Part shown: piece after piece, positions 7,905-14,502 of the stretch
Layout of the letters: each line of letters begins with the position of its first letter
How positions within the stretch are numbered: position 1 is the stretch's first letter
Notes under the pieces: generated by a model
What the model saw: only the letters and a program-made list of their open reading frames with translations
Told to the model about the DNA's origin: nothing
Databases searched by the model: none
From: a virus
DNA length: 29,693 nucleotides
Virus record (IMG/VR): IMGVR_UViG_3300005563_000081
Location: 1-29,693 of that record
Strand: one strand, 5' to 3'
Made by a program: the position numbers and the translations under genes

Positions 7905-7915
7905 CGGAGTTGACG
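7899..7915. promoter_or_regulatory. Palindromic operator candidate over the -35 box
   Basis: A perfect inverted repeat CGTCAAC-GGA-GTTGACG (7-base arms, 3-base centre). One arm contains the TTGACG -35 box of the leftward promoter, so a dimeric repressor bound here would block RNA polymerase. No repressor gene is seen in the window. Confidence 0.55.
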
Positions 7916-7917
7916 AA

Positions 7918-9234
7918 CTAAATTTCGCTTCCCTGTACTGCGACTATTGCTTCGGTTTTTCGCGCCACCGTGGCGGCGATGTCCGAGTCGATCGACTTCG
8001 AGAGCGAGATGAAACGGACGTGGACCTTTCGGTTCTGGCCGATGCGGTGGACACGCTTGAGCGCCTGGGCGTTTTTCGCCGGCGTCCAATTCTGCTCAAG
8101 CATCACGAGCTGCGAAGCGGCGGTGAGCGTGATTCCCTCATAAGCCGCACTGCTGCCGAGGAAGACCTTGCACTCGGGGTCGGTCTGGAACCGCTCGACG
8201 AGATGCTGGCGCTGTGGTCCCGGCGTGTCGCCGCGCAGGATCACATGGCCGATAGAGCCGAGCGTCTTGCTGAGAATGTCGATCGGGGCCTTGTGCTCGC
8301 AGAACACCACCACCTTATCGAGTCCGCCGTCGAGTTCTTCTACGAGCTGGCGGGCGAACACCGGCGCCTTGGCCTCGCCGACCAGCCGCCGAAGCGTGGC
8401 GATGTGGCCGGCTTCGAGGAACGACAGGCCGCCTTTCTCGACGGCCGCGCGCACCGCGGCGTCGAGCCCGTCATGCTCGGCGAGCAGAGCGCGGACGGCC
8501 GACGTGTCGCCGTCGACCTCCTGCGTGGTGATCCACATTTCGGGAAGCTGGAGGCCGACATCCTTCAAGGTGCGCCGGATGCTGTACTTGCGGATGATCG
8601 CGCGGAGCTCGGGGATCGTTTCCTTGCGCGGCCGGTACTGGCTGGCGAAGGCGCCGGGGATCTCGATGAAATAGCGCGCGGTGAACTGGCGATAGGTGAG
8701 CTGCGTCCCGCCCACGAACCTCAGCCAGGTCCAGATGTCGAGCGGGGTGTTGCTCATCGGCGTGCCCGTCAGCAACCAGGCGTAGGCGCCCCACTTGCCG
8801 TACCCGAACTTGCCGTCGCACTGGTGGCCGAAGGCAGAGCGGGTCCGCCTTGCCGTGTTGCTCTTGAGGTAGTGCGACTCGTCCCAAATGGTGAACTCGC
8901 GGAAATCCTTTTCGAGCTCGCGGTGCCACTTGGTCGCCATCTCGTAAGAGCAGATCAGAATGTCGCTGCGGTAGCGCAGCCAGAGGTTGAGATCGTCGCT
9001 CCTGCGGCCTCTCAGAAGCCGCCTGGGCGCTTTGCTGAACTTTCGGCACTCGGACACCCAAACGTCGCAAACGCTCGCCGGCGCCACGATTACGCCGCGC
9101 TCAAGGCCGTTCTGGTCGAGCGCCATGATCGCCTGCGCGGTCTTGCCCAGGCCCGGCTCGTCGAACAGCCCCGCGCGAGGCATCGCGGCGAGGAACGCCG
9201 CGCCTTCGTGCTGGTAGGGAAGGTCGAGGAGCAT
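7918..9234 (-). CDS. SNF2/DEAD-type superfamily 2 helicase
   Basis: A DNA-dependent ATPase of about 438 aa. From MLLDL: motif I DEPGLGKT (25-32), motif Ia IVAPASV, motif II DESH (118-121), motif III LTGTPMSN (155-162), a long second RecA domain, and motif VI KRVHRIGQ near residue 400. The RVHRIGQ form is typical of the SNF2-like phage helicases that accompany family A polymerases. The frame is open to 9759, but that extension is out-of-phase over the upstream gene and is not protein-like. The chosen ATG at 9234 begins just before motif I, but no clear Shine-Dalgarno sequence is visible, so the exact start is uncertain. It probably remodels or unwinds DNA in phage replication or recombination. 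Confidence 0.88.
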   Translation of the reverse strand: MLLDLPYQHEGAAFLAAMPRAGLFDEPGLGKTAQAIMALDQNGLERGVIVAPASVCDVWVSECRKFSKAPRRLLRGRRSDDLNLWLRYRSDILICSYEMATKWHRELEKDFREFTIWDESHYLKSNTARRTRSAFGHQCDGKFGYGKWGAYAWLLTGTPMSNTPLDIWTWLRFVGGTQLTYRQFTARYFIEIPGAFASQYRPRKETIPELRAIIRKYSIRRTLKDVGLQLPEMWITTQEVDGDTSAVRALLAEHDGLDAAVRAAVEKGGLSFLEAGHIATLRRLVGEAKAPVFARQLVEELDGGLDKVVVFCEHKAPIDILSKTLGSIGHVILRGDTPGPQRQHLVERFQTDPECKVFLGSSAAYEGITLTAASQLVMLEQNWTPAKNAQALKRVHRIGQNRKVHVRFISLSKSIDSDIAATVARKTEAIVAVQGSEI

Positions 9235-9253
9235 CAGGCGGGGAAGGGCGCGG

Positions 9254-9994
9254 TCATTGCCGTGCTGTCCGTTCGAGGGTGGCGCGGAGACGGTTGAACG
9301 CCGCCTCAAGCTCTCGCCGAAAGTCTGCATCGTCTTCGCGCATGAAGTCTGAAGCGGCGGCACCACGCGCTTTGTGGGCCGACCCAATGTCAATCTTGAT
9401 TCTTCGTTCGCGCGAAACGAAATAAGCCCACGCCTCTCGCAACTCCGCGATGGTCGCGGCTTGCTGTTCGAGGAGGGCGACAATGCCGCTCTTTTCGAGA
9501 ATGGCTTTCGCCATTTCATCGCATCCGGCCTCGTGCTTGAACTTGGCATCCAGATGGTCGTCGGCGAAAAGCTGCTTTCCTCCCGGCATCGCGTCATCGG
9601 GAAAACGCTCGTCGAGGAAGTCATAAATCGTCTCGCTGACCCTCTCCACAATCTCCCCTGTTGCGGGTGTGGGTTGGGGGCGGGAGTCGGATTGAATGAT
9701 TGCTGTGAGGGCGCAGGCGTAGCCTTGTGCGCTATCGAACTTGGGAGAACCGTCGTCATTCAGGTTCGCTTCGACGGCCGCATTGGCCCGCTTAATCTGC
9801 GAAGGCGTGGCAGCATCAAGCTCAACCGTTGCGGGTGTCGGGTGGCTGTCGTCGGCCAGATAAGTCTCGTCGTCTCCCGGCTTGTAGTCGGGTAATGGCT
9901 GATGTTGCTCTCCGCAACCGAGACACTTACCGGATGGAAGGTGCATCAGATGGGCGCACCGCACCTCAACTGCCCCTGTCTCACGCGCGGTCAT
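9254..9994 (-). CDS. Hypothetical protein with N-terminal zinc motif and helical tail
   Basis: A protein of about 246 aa with no recognised family. Near the N-terminus the segment RCAHLMHLPSGKCLGCGEQH has three cysteines and several histidines in zinc-binding spacing. A middle region (PSQIKRANAAVEANL) and a long charged helical C-terminus (AILEKSGIVALLEQQAATIA, then FRRELEAAFNRLRATLERT) suggest a coiled coil. The ATG at 9994 overlaps the end of the upstream gene by 14 bases; a TTG at 10018 is the other possible start. The helicase begins 19 bases after its stop, so the two are probably expressed together. Confidence 0.65.
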   Translation of the reverse strand: MTARETGAVEVRCAHLMHLPSGKCLGCGEQHQPLPDYKPGDDETYLADDSHPTPATVELDAATPSQIKRANAAVEANLNDDGSPKFDSAQGYACALTAIIQSDSRPQPTPATGEIVERVSETIYDFLDERFPDDAMPGGKQLFADDHLDAKFKHEAGCDEMAKAILEKSGIVALLEQQAATIAELREAWAYFVSRERRIKIDIGSAHKARGAAASDFMREDDADFRRELEAAFNRLRATLERTARQ

Positions 9995-10160
9995 TGGGAT
10001 GCGACTTTTCGCGCGCAATCACATCGTGATGCAGTGCTTCAAGAGCTTCGTATCGCGGGTCGGCATACTCAACCCGCTCCCCACATCGGTCGCACCGGAA
10101 ATAACAGACCGTTGGGGCATGGCACCACTGGTGCTCATATGGCTTGCAGGGCTTGCTCAT
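9981..10160 (-). CDS. Small zinc-ribbon protein
   Basis: A 59-aa protein with C5, H10, C13, C19, C23 and C26 (HQWCHAPTVCYFRCDRCGER), consistent with a zinc ribbon, followed by a helix (YEALEALHHDVIAREK). The ATG at 10160 has GAGGA nine bases upstream and overlaps the stop of the 34-aa gene before it (ATGA). The function is unknown; such ribbons are common in phage early regions. Confidence 0.7.
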   Translation of the reverse strand: MSKPCKPYEHQWCHAPTVCYFRCDRCGERVEYADPRYEALEALHHDVIAREKSHPNDRA

Positions 10161-10261
10161 TGTGGGTTGTCCTCTTCGGCACACAGCATATACTGTTCGG
10201 CACCCGTCGCCTTCTCGCAGCGCGCAGCAAGCGCAAGCAGGCTTTGGTTACGGTCTGTCAT
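10157..10261 (-). CDS. Very small phage protein, 34 aa
   Basis: A short frame starting MTDRNQSLLALAARCEKATG. It starts at ATG 10261 with GAGGGAG six bases upstream, begins inside the end of the Myb-like gene, and its TGA overlaps the ATG of the next gene (ATGA). The Leu/Ala-rich helix followed by CEKATGAEQ resembles small proteins found in phages of related bacteria. It is too short to assign a function. The coupling on both sides and the strong ribosome site make it a likely real gene. Confidence 0.65.
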   Translation of the reverse strand: MTDRNQSLLALAARCEKATGAEQYMLCAEEDNPQ

Positions 10262-10673
10262 GGGTTGCTCCCTCGATCACCGCCTGTTTTCCGGCGCAAA
10301 AGCTGCTTGGACAAGAGGCGACCTGGCCCTGCGTCACTTTCGTCTCGCATTGCGAGCACCACAGCCTTTGGGCCGCGGGAAGCCGGGCGATGTTCAACAC
10401 TCGGGAGGCGTGCGTGCGGATCGCCATCGCGCTGCGATGGGGCAGCAGCTTCTGGCACGCTGCGGGCCCGAGGATAGCGTAATGCTCGCGAAGCAGCGTG
10501 TCCTCCTCCGCGCTCCAGCCGTTGAGCTTGTGAACCTGAGGCAGTGGCTGCGGTGGCGGCGCGTCGAGCCGCTTCATCAGCGATTCCAGCGCGTCGACGC
10601 TCGCAACCGCGGCTGCGATCTTCTCGCGACAGTCTCGGATGTGCCCGCGCAAAAGCTCCTCGACGGGGTTCAT
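10248..10673 (-). CDS. Myb/SANT-like DNA-binding protein with C-terminal zinc knuckle
   Basis: A 141-aa protein. Residues 1-37 form an amphipathic helix region (DCREKIAAAVASVDALESLM), followed by a Pro/Gln linker. Residues 52-95 match a SANT/Myb-like or GcrA-like helix-turn-helix unit (GWSAEEDTLLREHY, then HRSAMAIRTHASRVLNI). Two cysteine pairs (WCSQC 105-109, then C121 and C126) form a likely zinc knuckle. The start at 10673 overlaps the preceding stop as ATGA; the longer frame upstream is out of phase with a real gene and Cys/Pro/Arg-rich. It is the clearest candidate transcription regulator in the window. Confidence 0.75.
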   Translation of the reverse strand: MNPVEELLRGHIRDCREKIAAAVASVDALESLMKRLDAPPPQPLPQVHKLNGWSAEEDTLLREHYAILGPAACQKLLPHRSAMAIRTHASRVLNIARLPAAQRLWCSQCETKVTQGQVASCPSSFCAGKQAVIEGATHDRP

Positions 10674-10813
10674 GCCACGATCCGGCCGACAGCGGCCCTC
10701 CGGCTCCCCATGGGAGCGATGAAGCTGCGATGGCCGCGCTTGGGCGCGATCCGCTCCACACAGCGCACAGGACTCGTGCGCGCCGGGTCGATGTAGGTGC
10801 GGTGGCCGTTCAT
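10670..10813 (-). CDS. Very small basic protein, 47 aa
   Basis: A frame reading MNGHRTYIDPARTSPVRCVE, then RIAPKRGHRSFIAPMGSRRA, rich in Arg and aromatic residues. It starts at ATG 10813, overlapping the previous stop (ATGA), and ends at 10670, overlapping the ATG of the Myb-like gene (ATGA). It exactly fills an otherwise empty gap in a cluster where all genes are joined this way. No family is recognised; a basic DNA- or RNA-binding peptide is possible. Confidence 0.65.
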   Translation of the reverse strand: MNGHRTYIDPARTSPVRCVERIAPKRGHRSFIAPMGSRRAAVGRIVA

Positions 10814-11001
10814 TTCTTGGCCGCTTTCGGCTGGCGCTCGGCAGGGCACAGGTTAACCCGAAAGCCCCCACTCGACAGGCTTTCGACCCCGCGCACGCGC
10901 AGCTCGGTAAAGACGCCGAAAGAGCAAAGCACCTCGGTGAGCACGCGGCACATATCGGAATCGCACACTTCAATCGAAGCCCAGTCTTTCAAGTGTGTCA
11001 T
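10810..11001 (-). CDS. Small hypothetical protein, 63 aa
   Basis: A protein starting MTHLKDWASIEVCDSDMCRV, then LTEVLCSFGVFTELRVRGVE, ending in a basic tail (ERQPKAAKK). Alternating helix and strand suggest a compact alpha/beta fold. The ATG at 11001 overlaps the RuvC stop as ATGA, and its own TGA overlaps the next ATG. The longer frame up to 11391 is only the shadow of the resolvase gene. The function is unknown. Confidence 0.7.
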   Translation of the reverse strand: MTHLKDWASIEVCDSDMCRVLTEVLCSFGVFTELRVRGVESLSSGGFRVNLCPAERQPKAAKK

Positions 11002-11468
11002 TGCTTCGCTCCGTATTCCCTGAACCAGTAAATCCCGAGCAGCGCCGCTTCGGCCCTGCCGTCGTCCTTGACGCGCCGGAACCAGTCTTCGACCGGCCAC
11101 AGGCCGCGTGCCATTTCGAGGCTTGCCTTCTTGCCGACGCCGCGCAGATTCATCTTCCACTTCCAGGTCGCGGGCGGGATCAGCACCGGGATGACGCCGA
11201 GCCCGACGCACACGCCGATCAGTTCGCCGAAGCCCTTGCCGAAGTTGAAGCTCCCCGGACCTGACTGGCCGGGAACGCCGTTCACCTTCTCGATCACCAC
11301 CGTGACGCGGTGGCGGAAGTCGAGGCAGTCGAGCAACAGGTCGGCGAAGCGCCGGGTGAGCGAGCCGTCGATCGGATCGTGGACCGCGCACAGCTTGCCG
11401 TCCTGAAAAGCGGCAATCGCTCCGGTCTTGCCTGGGTCGACGGCGAGGACGATGTGCGAGGGGATCAT
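10998..11468 (-). CDS. RuvC-like Holliday junction resolvase
   Basis: A 156-aa RNase H-fold nuclease expected to cut four-way junctions made by replication and recombination before packaging. It has LAVDPGKTGA with D11, TVVIEKV with E60, the glycine-rich GPGSFNFGKGFGELIG segment typical of phage RuvC-like proteins, and a C-terminal KDDGRAEAALLG acid motif (D136, E140). The length fits the family. The start at 11468 overlaps the methyltransferase stop (ATGA) and the stop overlaps the next start. All expected catalytic acids are present. Confidence 0.88.
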   Translation of the reverse strand: MIPSHIVLAVDPGKTGAIAAFQDGKLCAVHDPIDGSLTRRFADLLLDCLDFRHRVTVVIEKVNGVPGQSGPGSFNFGKGFGELIGVCVGLGVIPVLIPPATWKWKMNLRGVGKKASLEMARGLWPVEDWFRRVKDDGRAEAALLGIYWFREYGAKQ

Positions 11469-12472
11469 AGAGTCTCCATCACGGCTTCGATGAAGCCTTG
11501 CGCTTGCGCGAGGTTGATCGCGTTACCCGCTCCGCGCAGCGTGCCCACGCGGTTGCGAACGGTCCCAGTTGGAGCCAGAGGGAATGTTCCGGGTGCAACT
11601 GGCCTCCACTTTCCATCCGTGCAGCAGAGCCAGTCAGCATCTTGCCAGAGGCCGTTAATCGGGCCGGGCCGACTGCTTGCGCCTGCATATTGAGCGACAC
11701 GGTCGCCTTCGATCCATCCGGCCGTTTGCCTGTAAGGCTCGCCTCCTTCGCCGCCTGAGAGCCGTCCGCGTTGCCGACTGTCGGAGAGGCCCATCCCGCC
11801 AGCGCCACCGTCTTGCGGCTGCTGTCGTTGTTCCCGGCTTCGTTGTAGCCCTTCTGAGCCGGAGTCCCGGCCATCGGAGTCGGCCAAGCCGCCAGATGCA
11901 CCGCCGTCTGGATGTTCAACCCACCGTCGCGGCCTTGCGATCCGGCTCCCGTGGTCGCGTTCTCGTGAGGCGTCGGCCATCCAGTAGAGCCGCTGCCTGA
12001 TGTGCGGAGCGCCGAAGCCCGCAGCGCAGGTATCTGCCGCCCCGAAGGCGTAGCCCGACGCTTCCAGGTCAGCCGATACAAGGTCGAGCCAAGCAAGGCC
12101 GTCTTTCGATGCAACCTGCTCGCCAAGGACGAGTTCAGGAGCGCATTGTCCAATAAGCCAATGGAACGCGGGCCATAGGTGCCGCTCGTCATCAAACCCG
12201 CCGCCTTTGCCTGCCGCGCTGAAAGGTTGGCATGGGCAACTGCCTGTCCAGATCGGCCGGTCGTCAGGCCATCCGGCTTGTCGCAGGGCGAGGCTCCATA
12301 CGCCGATTCCGGCGAAGAAGTGACACTGAACAAATCCTCCAAGGTCACGAGGCTCAACATCCTCGATGCTCCGCTCGTCGACCTCGCCGGACGCAATGAG
12401 GCCGTCGACGATCAGCTCTCGGAGCCATGCCGCGGCGAACGTGTCGTGCTCGTTGTAGTACGCCCATTGCAT
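11465..12472 (-). CDS. DNA cytosine-C5 methyltransferase
   Basis: A 335-aa enzyme that methylates C5 of cytosine in a specific DNA site using S-adenosylmethionine. It has motif I FFAGIGVWSLAL (52-63), motif IV GSCPCQPFSAAGKG with catalytic C81, a motif VI variant GEQV (117-120, usually ENV), motif VIII QRLYWMA (160-166) and motif X RGAGNAINLAQ near the C-terminus. The target-recognition region is rich in Gly, Asp, Arg and Gln, with repeated ADS/SDS segments (about 168-260). The first 50 residues (AYYNEHDTFAAAWLREL) are a normal extension of this phage subgroup. No restriction enzyme is adjacent, so it probably protects phage DNA or marks its own sites. The start at 12472 has AAGAG nearby. Confidence 0.9.
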   Translation of the reverse strand: MQWAYYNEHDTFAAAWLRELIVDGLIASGEVDERSIEDVEPRDLGGFVQCHFFAGIGVWSLALRQAGWPDDRPIWTGSCPCQPFSAAGKGGGFDDERHLWPAFHWLIGQCAPELVLGEQVASKDGLAWLDLVSADLEASGYAFGAADTCAAGFGAPHIRQRLYWMADASRERDHGSRIARPRRWVEHPDGGASGGLADSDGRDSGSEGLQRSREQRQQPQDGGAGGMGLSDSRQRGRLSGGEGGEPYRQTAGWIEGDRVAQYAGASSRPGPINGLWQDADWLCCTDGKWRPVAPGTFPLAPTGTVRNRVGTLRGAGNAINLAQAQGFIEAVMETL

Positions 12473-12633
12473 CAGCGCTCTTTTCGCGAATCGGTCACGA
12501 CTCTACCCTCTGCTTTTCAAGTGATTCGCGCAAGCACTAATTGACGCGCGGTATAACATTGCCGCGCTCGGGAATTTGCCTGGATGATGACGGGAGGGGT
12601 ATAGAGGCAACGACTCACGGAAGAGGTTGCAAA
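12473..12633. promoter_or_regulatory. Divergent intergenic control region
   Basis: This gap separates the leftward methyltransferase from the rightward small membrane gene. It contains a GATTCGCG inverted pair (CGCGAATC 12485-12492, GATTCGCG 12523-12530), GTATAAC (12551-12557), a TTGCCGCG half-copy of the late element (12559-12566), and a plus-strand promoter candidate TTGCCT (12576-12581), 18 bases, TATAGA (12600-12605). No convincing leftward promoter was found. Confidence 0.4.
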
Positions 12634-12816
12634 ATGAAACCTTATGCAGAGCTCGGCCGGCGCCAGCGAATTGTCCGCGGCATCATCGCCGCGCCGTTCA
12701 TTCCGCTGGCCTGGATATTCGCCGCGGTCGCGGCCGTGCTGTTCGTGTATGCGACGGGAGCCCTGCTATACTCGACAGGGCTCGCCGCCTGGTCACTGCT
12801 CAGGATGATAGTCTAG
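12634..12816 (+). CDS. Small membrane protein
   Basis: A 60-aa protein, the only rightward gene in the leftward arm. A short basic N-terminus (MKPYAELGRRQRIVRG) precedes a hydrophobic stretch (about 17-58) long enough for one or two membrane helices (IPLAWIFAAVAAVLFVYATG, then LLYSTGLAAWSLL). Positive residues before the first helix suggest the N-terminus stays in the cytoplasm. The ATG has AGAGG seven bases upstream. The frame is open to 12541, but those residues are not protein-like. It ends tail-to-tail with the next leftward gene, sharing CTAG as both stop codons. Its isolation suggests separate, perhaps lysogenic, expression; superinfection exclusion is one possibility, not shown. Confidence 0.65.
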   Translation: MKPYAELGRRQRIVRGIIAAPFIPLAWIFAAVAAVLFVYATGALLYSTGLAAWSLLRMIV

Positions 12817-13049
12817 GCAACTACTTTCCACGCCACGCCTTCGCCGCGGAGATATTCGGCAAGGTCGCCGCTCTCGTTGGGTTCGACGATGTAGGCTGGC
12901 CTATCGCCAAGAGGCGCGATCGGGGCCGGAGGCTCGCCGAAGAAGCCGAACAATGCGTCCCGGCCGGCTTTGTTGAGCGGCCACGCCCAACCGCCGCCAA
13001 AGGTATGGTCCGGCTGCACGGCAACGCCGGGCTTGCTTAGATCGAACAT
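12813..13049 (-). CDS. Hypothetical protein, 78 aa
   Basis: An aromatic- and Gly/Pro-rich protein: DHTFGGGWAWPLNKAGRDAL, then FGFFGEPPAPIAPLG, then AEYLRGEGVAWKVVA. The ATG at 13049 has a strong AAGGAGG eight bases upstream. Its stop codon overlaps the stop of the convergent membrane gene. No family is recognised; the beginning resembles small phage proteins that carry an 'AWPLNKAGRDAL' type segment. A compact alpha/beta fold is likely; the function is unknown. Confidence 0.75.
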   Translation of the reverse strand: MFDLSKPGVAVQPDHTFGGGWAWPLNKAGRDALFGFFGEPPAPIAPLGDRPAYIVEPNESGDLAEYLRGEGVAWKVVA

Positions 13050-13079
13050 CGCTTCGTCCTCCTTCTCAGCTTCTAGCTA

Positions 13080-13106
13080 GGCGGGCGTTCCTCCAAGGCG
13101 CCCGCC
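13080..13106. other. Strong hairpin with GGAGG in the loop
   Basis: A perfect 8-bp stem, GGCGGGCG (13080-13087) with CGCCCGCC (13099-13106), and an 11-base loop that reads CCTTGGAGGAA on the minus strand. It lies between the 40-aa gene and the 78-aa gene. It has no T-run, so it is a structured spacer or an atypical terminator. Confidence 0.5.
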
Positions 13107-13121
13107 AGGTTAGGAGCCATG

Positions 13122-13244
13122 TCAGTCGATCAACTCAAAGTGCATCCAGCGGCCGAACTTGTCGGCTTTGCGAAACAGCTTCGAGTTGGCGAAGCCGCCG
13201 AGATCGTAGAACCGGCGCTTCGTAATGCGGCGGGCGCCTTTCAC
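13122..13244 (-). CDS. Very small basic protein, 40 aa
   Basis: A protein with KGARRITKRRFYDLGGFANS, then KLFRKADKFGRWMHFELID. It looks like a family of short phage proteins with an RRITKRxFYxLGGF core seen in phages of alphaproteobacteria. Its GTG at 13244 overlaps the TGA of the upstream gene (GTGA), so translation is probably coupled. The strong basic and aromatic character suggests nucleic-acid binding. It was read directly from the sequence because the frame is too short for usual cut-offs. Confidence 0.75.
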   Translation of the reverse strand: MKGARRITKRRFYDLGGFANSKLFRKADKFGRWMHFELID

Positions 13245-13444
13245 CGCTCGACTCCGCACGCGGCGAGGAACCGCTTGCGATCGAAGCGGGGATTGTCGGC
13301 CGCCAATGTGGCGGATAGGTCAATCGCCACCAGCCGCACACCGTCGACGGCGGCGGCCCGCTTGGTCGCGTTCCTTTCGAGACTCTTCGCCATGCGGCTG
13401 CGATGAAGCGCCGCGGCGATCGCGATATAATCTTTCTTGGTCAC
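13241..13444 (-). CDS. Small conserved phage protein, 67 aa
   Basis: A protein with MTKKDYIAIAAALHRSR at the start and DNPRFDRKRFLAACGVE at the end. This type is common in phages and prophages of many bacteria, always without a proven function; it is helical and basic. The start is GTG at 13444 with AAGGAGG seven bases upstream. The stop overlaps the GTG of the next gene. Its role is unknown. Confidence 0.85.
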   Translation of the reverse strand: MTKKDYIAIAAALHRSRMAKSLERNATKRAAAVDGVRLVAIDLSATLAADNPRFDRKRFLAACGVER

Positions 13445-13503
13445 GGATTGCCTCCTTCTTCCGCACGATGCTGCGTTGCGCTGATGCGGTTAGAAGGGCG
13501 CAT
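13441..13503 (-). CDS. Possible 20-aa leader peptide
   Basis: A short frame MRPSNRISATQHRAEEGGNP starts at ATG 13503 and ends with TGA overlapping the GTG of the following gene. Its last codons contain that gene's Shine-Dalgarno sequence. It has only a weak ribosome site (GAAGA) of its own. It could be a coupling leader, or simply chance. Confidence 0.25.
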   Translation of the reverse strand: MRPSNRISATQHRAEEGGNP

Positions 13504-13544
13504 GTCGTGTCTTCGCACGGCACGGGCGCGCCCCTCAGAGCGCG

Positions 13545-13847
13545 TCAGTATGGTCGATCCTCGTCGTGCTCTTCGAAGCCTGGGGCTGCGCGCGCGGTAG
13601 CGTGCGATTTGGGGAGGACCGCGGCTGTGTGGCGCTCGCCGCCTAGCGTGTCGCCGCACAGGCCGCAGGGACTCCAGCTAAACGGGCCTTCGCAATCAGC
13701 TTTGCAGGCGACGACGACGTGGCCACCTTCGCGCTGGACGGCCGCTGCAATCTCCGCCGCTTTCGTCGGATCAATCGCATCCGGACCGTTGGCGAGAAAC
13801 TGCAAACATTCGACGCAGATGCTAATTTCGATAGCGCTAAAGGACAT
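13545..13847 (-). CDS. Small zinc-binding protein with CVEC and CGLCG motifs
   Basis: A 100-aa protein. CVEC lies near residues 11-14, CKADC near 48-52 and SPCGLCGDTLGGERH near 58-72, so two cysteine pairs can hold a zinc ion. The SPCGLCGDTLGG segment is typical of small phage and actinophage zinc proteins of unknown role. The C-terminal 25 residues are low-complexity and acidic (GFEEHDEDRPY). The ATG at 13847 has GGAGG nine bases upstream and overlaps the upstream stop (TAATG). Confidence 0.78.
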   Translation of the reverse strand: MSFSAIEISICVECLQFLANGPDAIDPTKAAEIAAAVQREGGHVVVACKADCEGPFSWSPCGLCGDTLGGERHTAAVLPKSHATARAAPGFEEHDEDRPY

Positions 13848-14032
13848 TAGAACTTCCCTCCGGTTGCGAGAATGAAACCAATCGCGGCGGACGCGACGGC
13901 GAGGAGGCACAGCCACCAGCCGCCGCCAACTCCGGGCTCAGCCGCAGCTTCGCGCGCCATGCGGCCAGCCAAGGTCTCGGGCTTGCGGTGCAATATGGCG
14001 CGAAGATGCGTGGCGGGGATCGGGGCGCTCAT
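13847..14032 (-). CDS. Small C-terminal-anchored membrane protein
   Basis: A 61-aa protein with a polar, basic N-terminus (HLRAILHRKPETLAGRMARE) and a single membrane helix close to the C-terminus (WWLCLLAVASAAIGFILATG, 39-58). The ATG overlaps the upstream stop (ATGA) and its TAA overlaps the next ATG. The N-terminal basic helix would face the cytoplasm. The function is unknown. Confidence 0.65.
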   Translation of the reverse strand: MSAPIPATHLRAILHRKPETLAGRMAREAAAEPGVGGGWWLCLLAVASAAIGFILATGGKF

Positions 14033-14388
14033 GCGTCGCCGTCAGCGCCGCAATACTCGCAATAGCAGCGGCCTTCCCCGTAGTAGCTGTCGTCATCCCC
14101 ACCATAGGCGGTGCCCGAACAGACCCAACTGTGACCGTTCGGATTGCAGCACCGGGGTTCGTCGTCGGTATCGAGCATGGCTTTACTGTCGAAGTCGTCA
14201 TCGCGCACCGGCGCTTTCACCGCGTCAAAGCCGCGGAAGAACTCAGCTTCATCGGCGTCGCGCGTCGAGCGTGCGCCTGAGTGATGGCCGTAGAAACGGG
14301 CGCCGCCGAGGGAAGCGGCAACTGCACCAGCCGCGAAACAATGGCCGGCGGATTTCAAATCTTCAAGCATTCGCGGGCTTGTCGTCAT
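14029..14388 (-). CDS. Hypothetical protein with cysteine-rich C-terminal zinc ribbon
   Basis: A 119-aa protein. The first half has a small-residue-rich helix (GHCFAAGAVAASLGG), the middle is acidic (RDADEAEFFRGFDAV; DDDFDSK), and the end holds CCNPNGHSWVCSG and GRCYCEYCGADGD. These give about six cysteines and a histidine suited to one or two zinc sites. The ATG at 14388 has AAGGAGG eight bases upstream; the longer form at 14394 would use TTG. It probably opens the coupled block 14388 to 13545. The function is unknown. Confidence 0.72.
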   Translation of the reverse strand: MTTSPRMLEDLKSAGHCFAAGAVAASLGGARFYGHHSGARSTRDADEAEFFRGFDAVKAPVRDDDFDSKAMLDTDDEPRCCNPNGHSWVCSGTAYGGDDDSYYGEGRCYCEYCGADGDA

Positions 14389-14502
14389 GTTCAAAGCCTC
14401 CTTCGGTATAACGAGCGACTCGGCATTGCCGCGCGAATCACTGTGTCCTCGATATCCGCTTATCTGCTCCCCAAAGCAAATTAAAACGTCTAACAGTTGA
14501 TT

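Noticed and set aside
9235-9759. N-terminal extension of the helicase frame
   Set aside because: It lies out of phase over a better-supported gene and is Ser/Pro/Arg-rich without structure.
12541-12557. TTGACG followed by TATAAC as a promoter
   Set aside because: Only five bases separate the boxes, far too short for sigma70.
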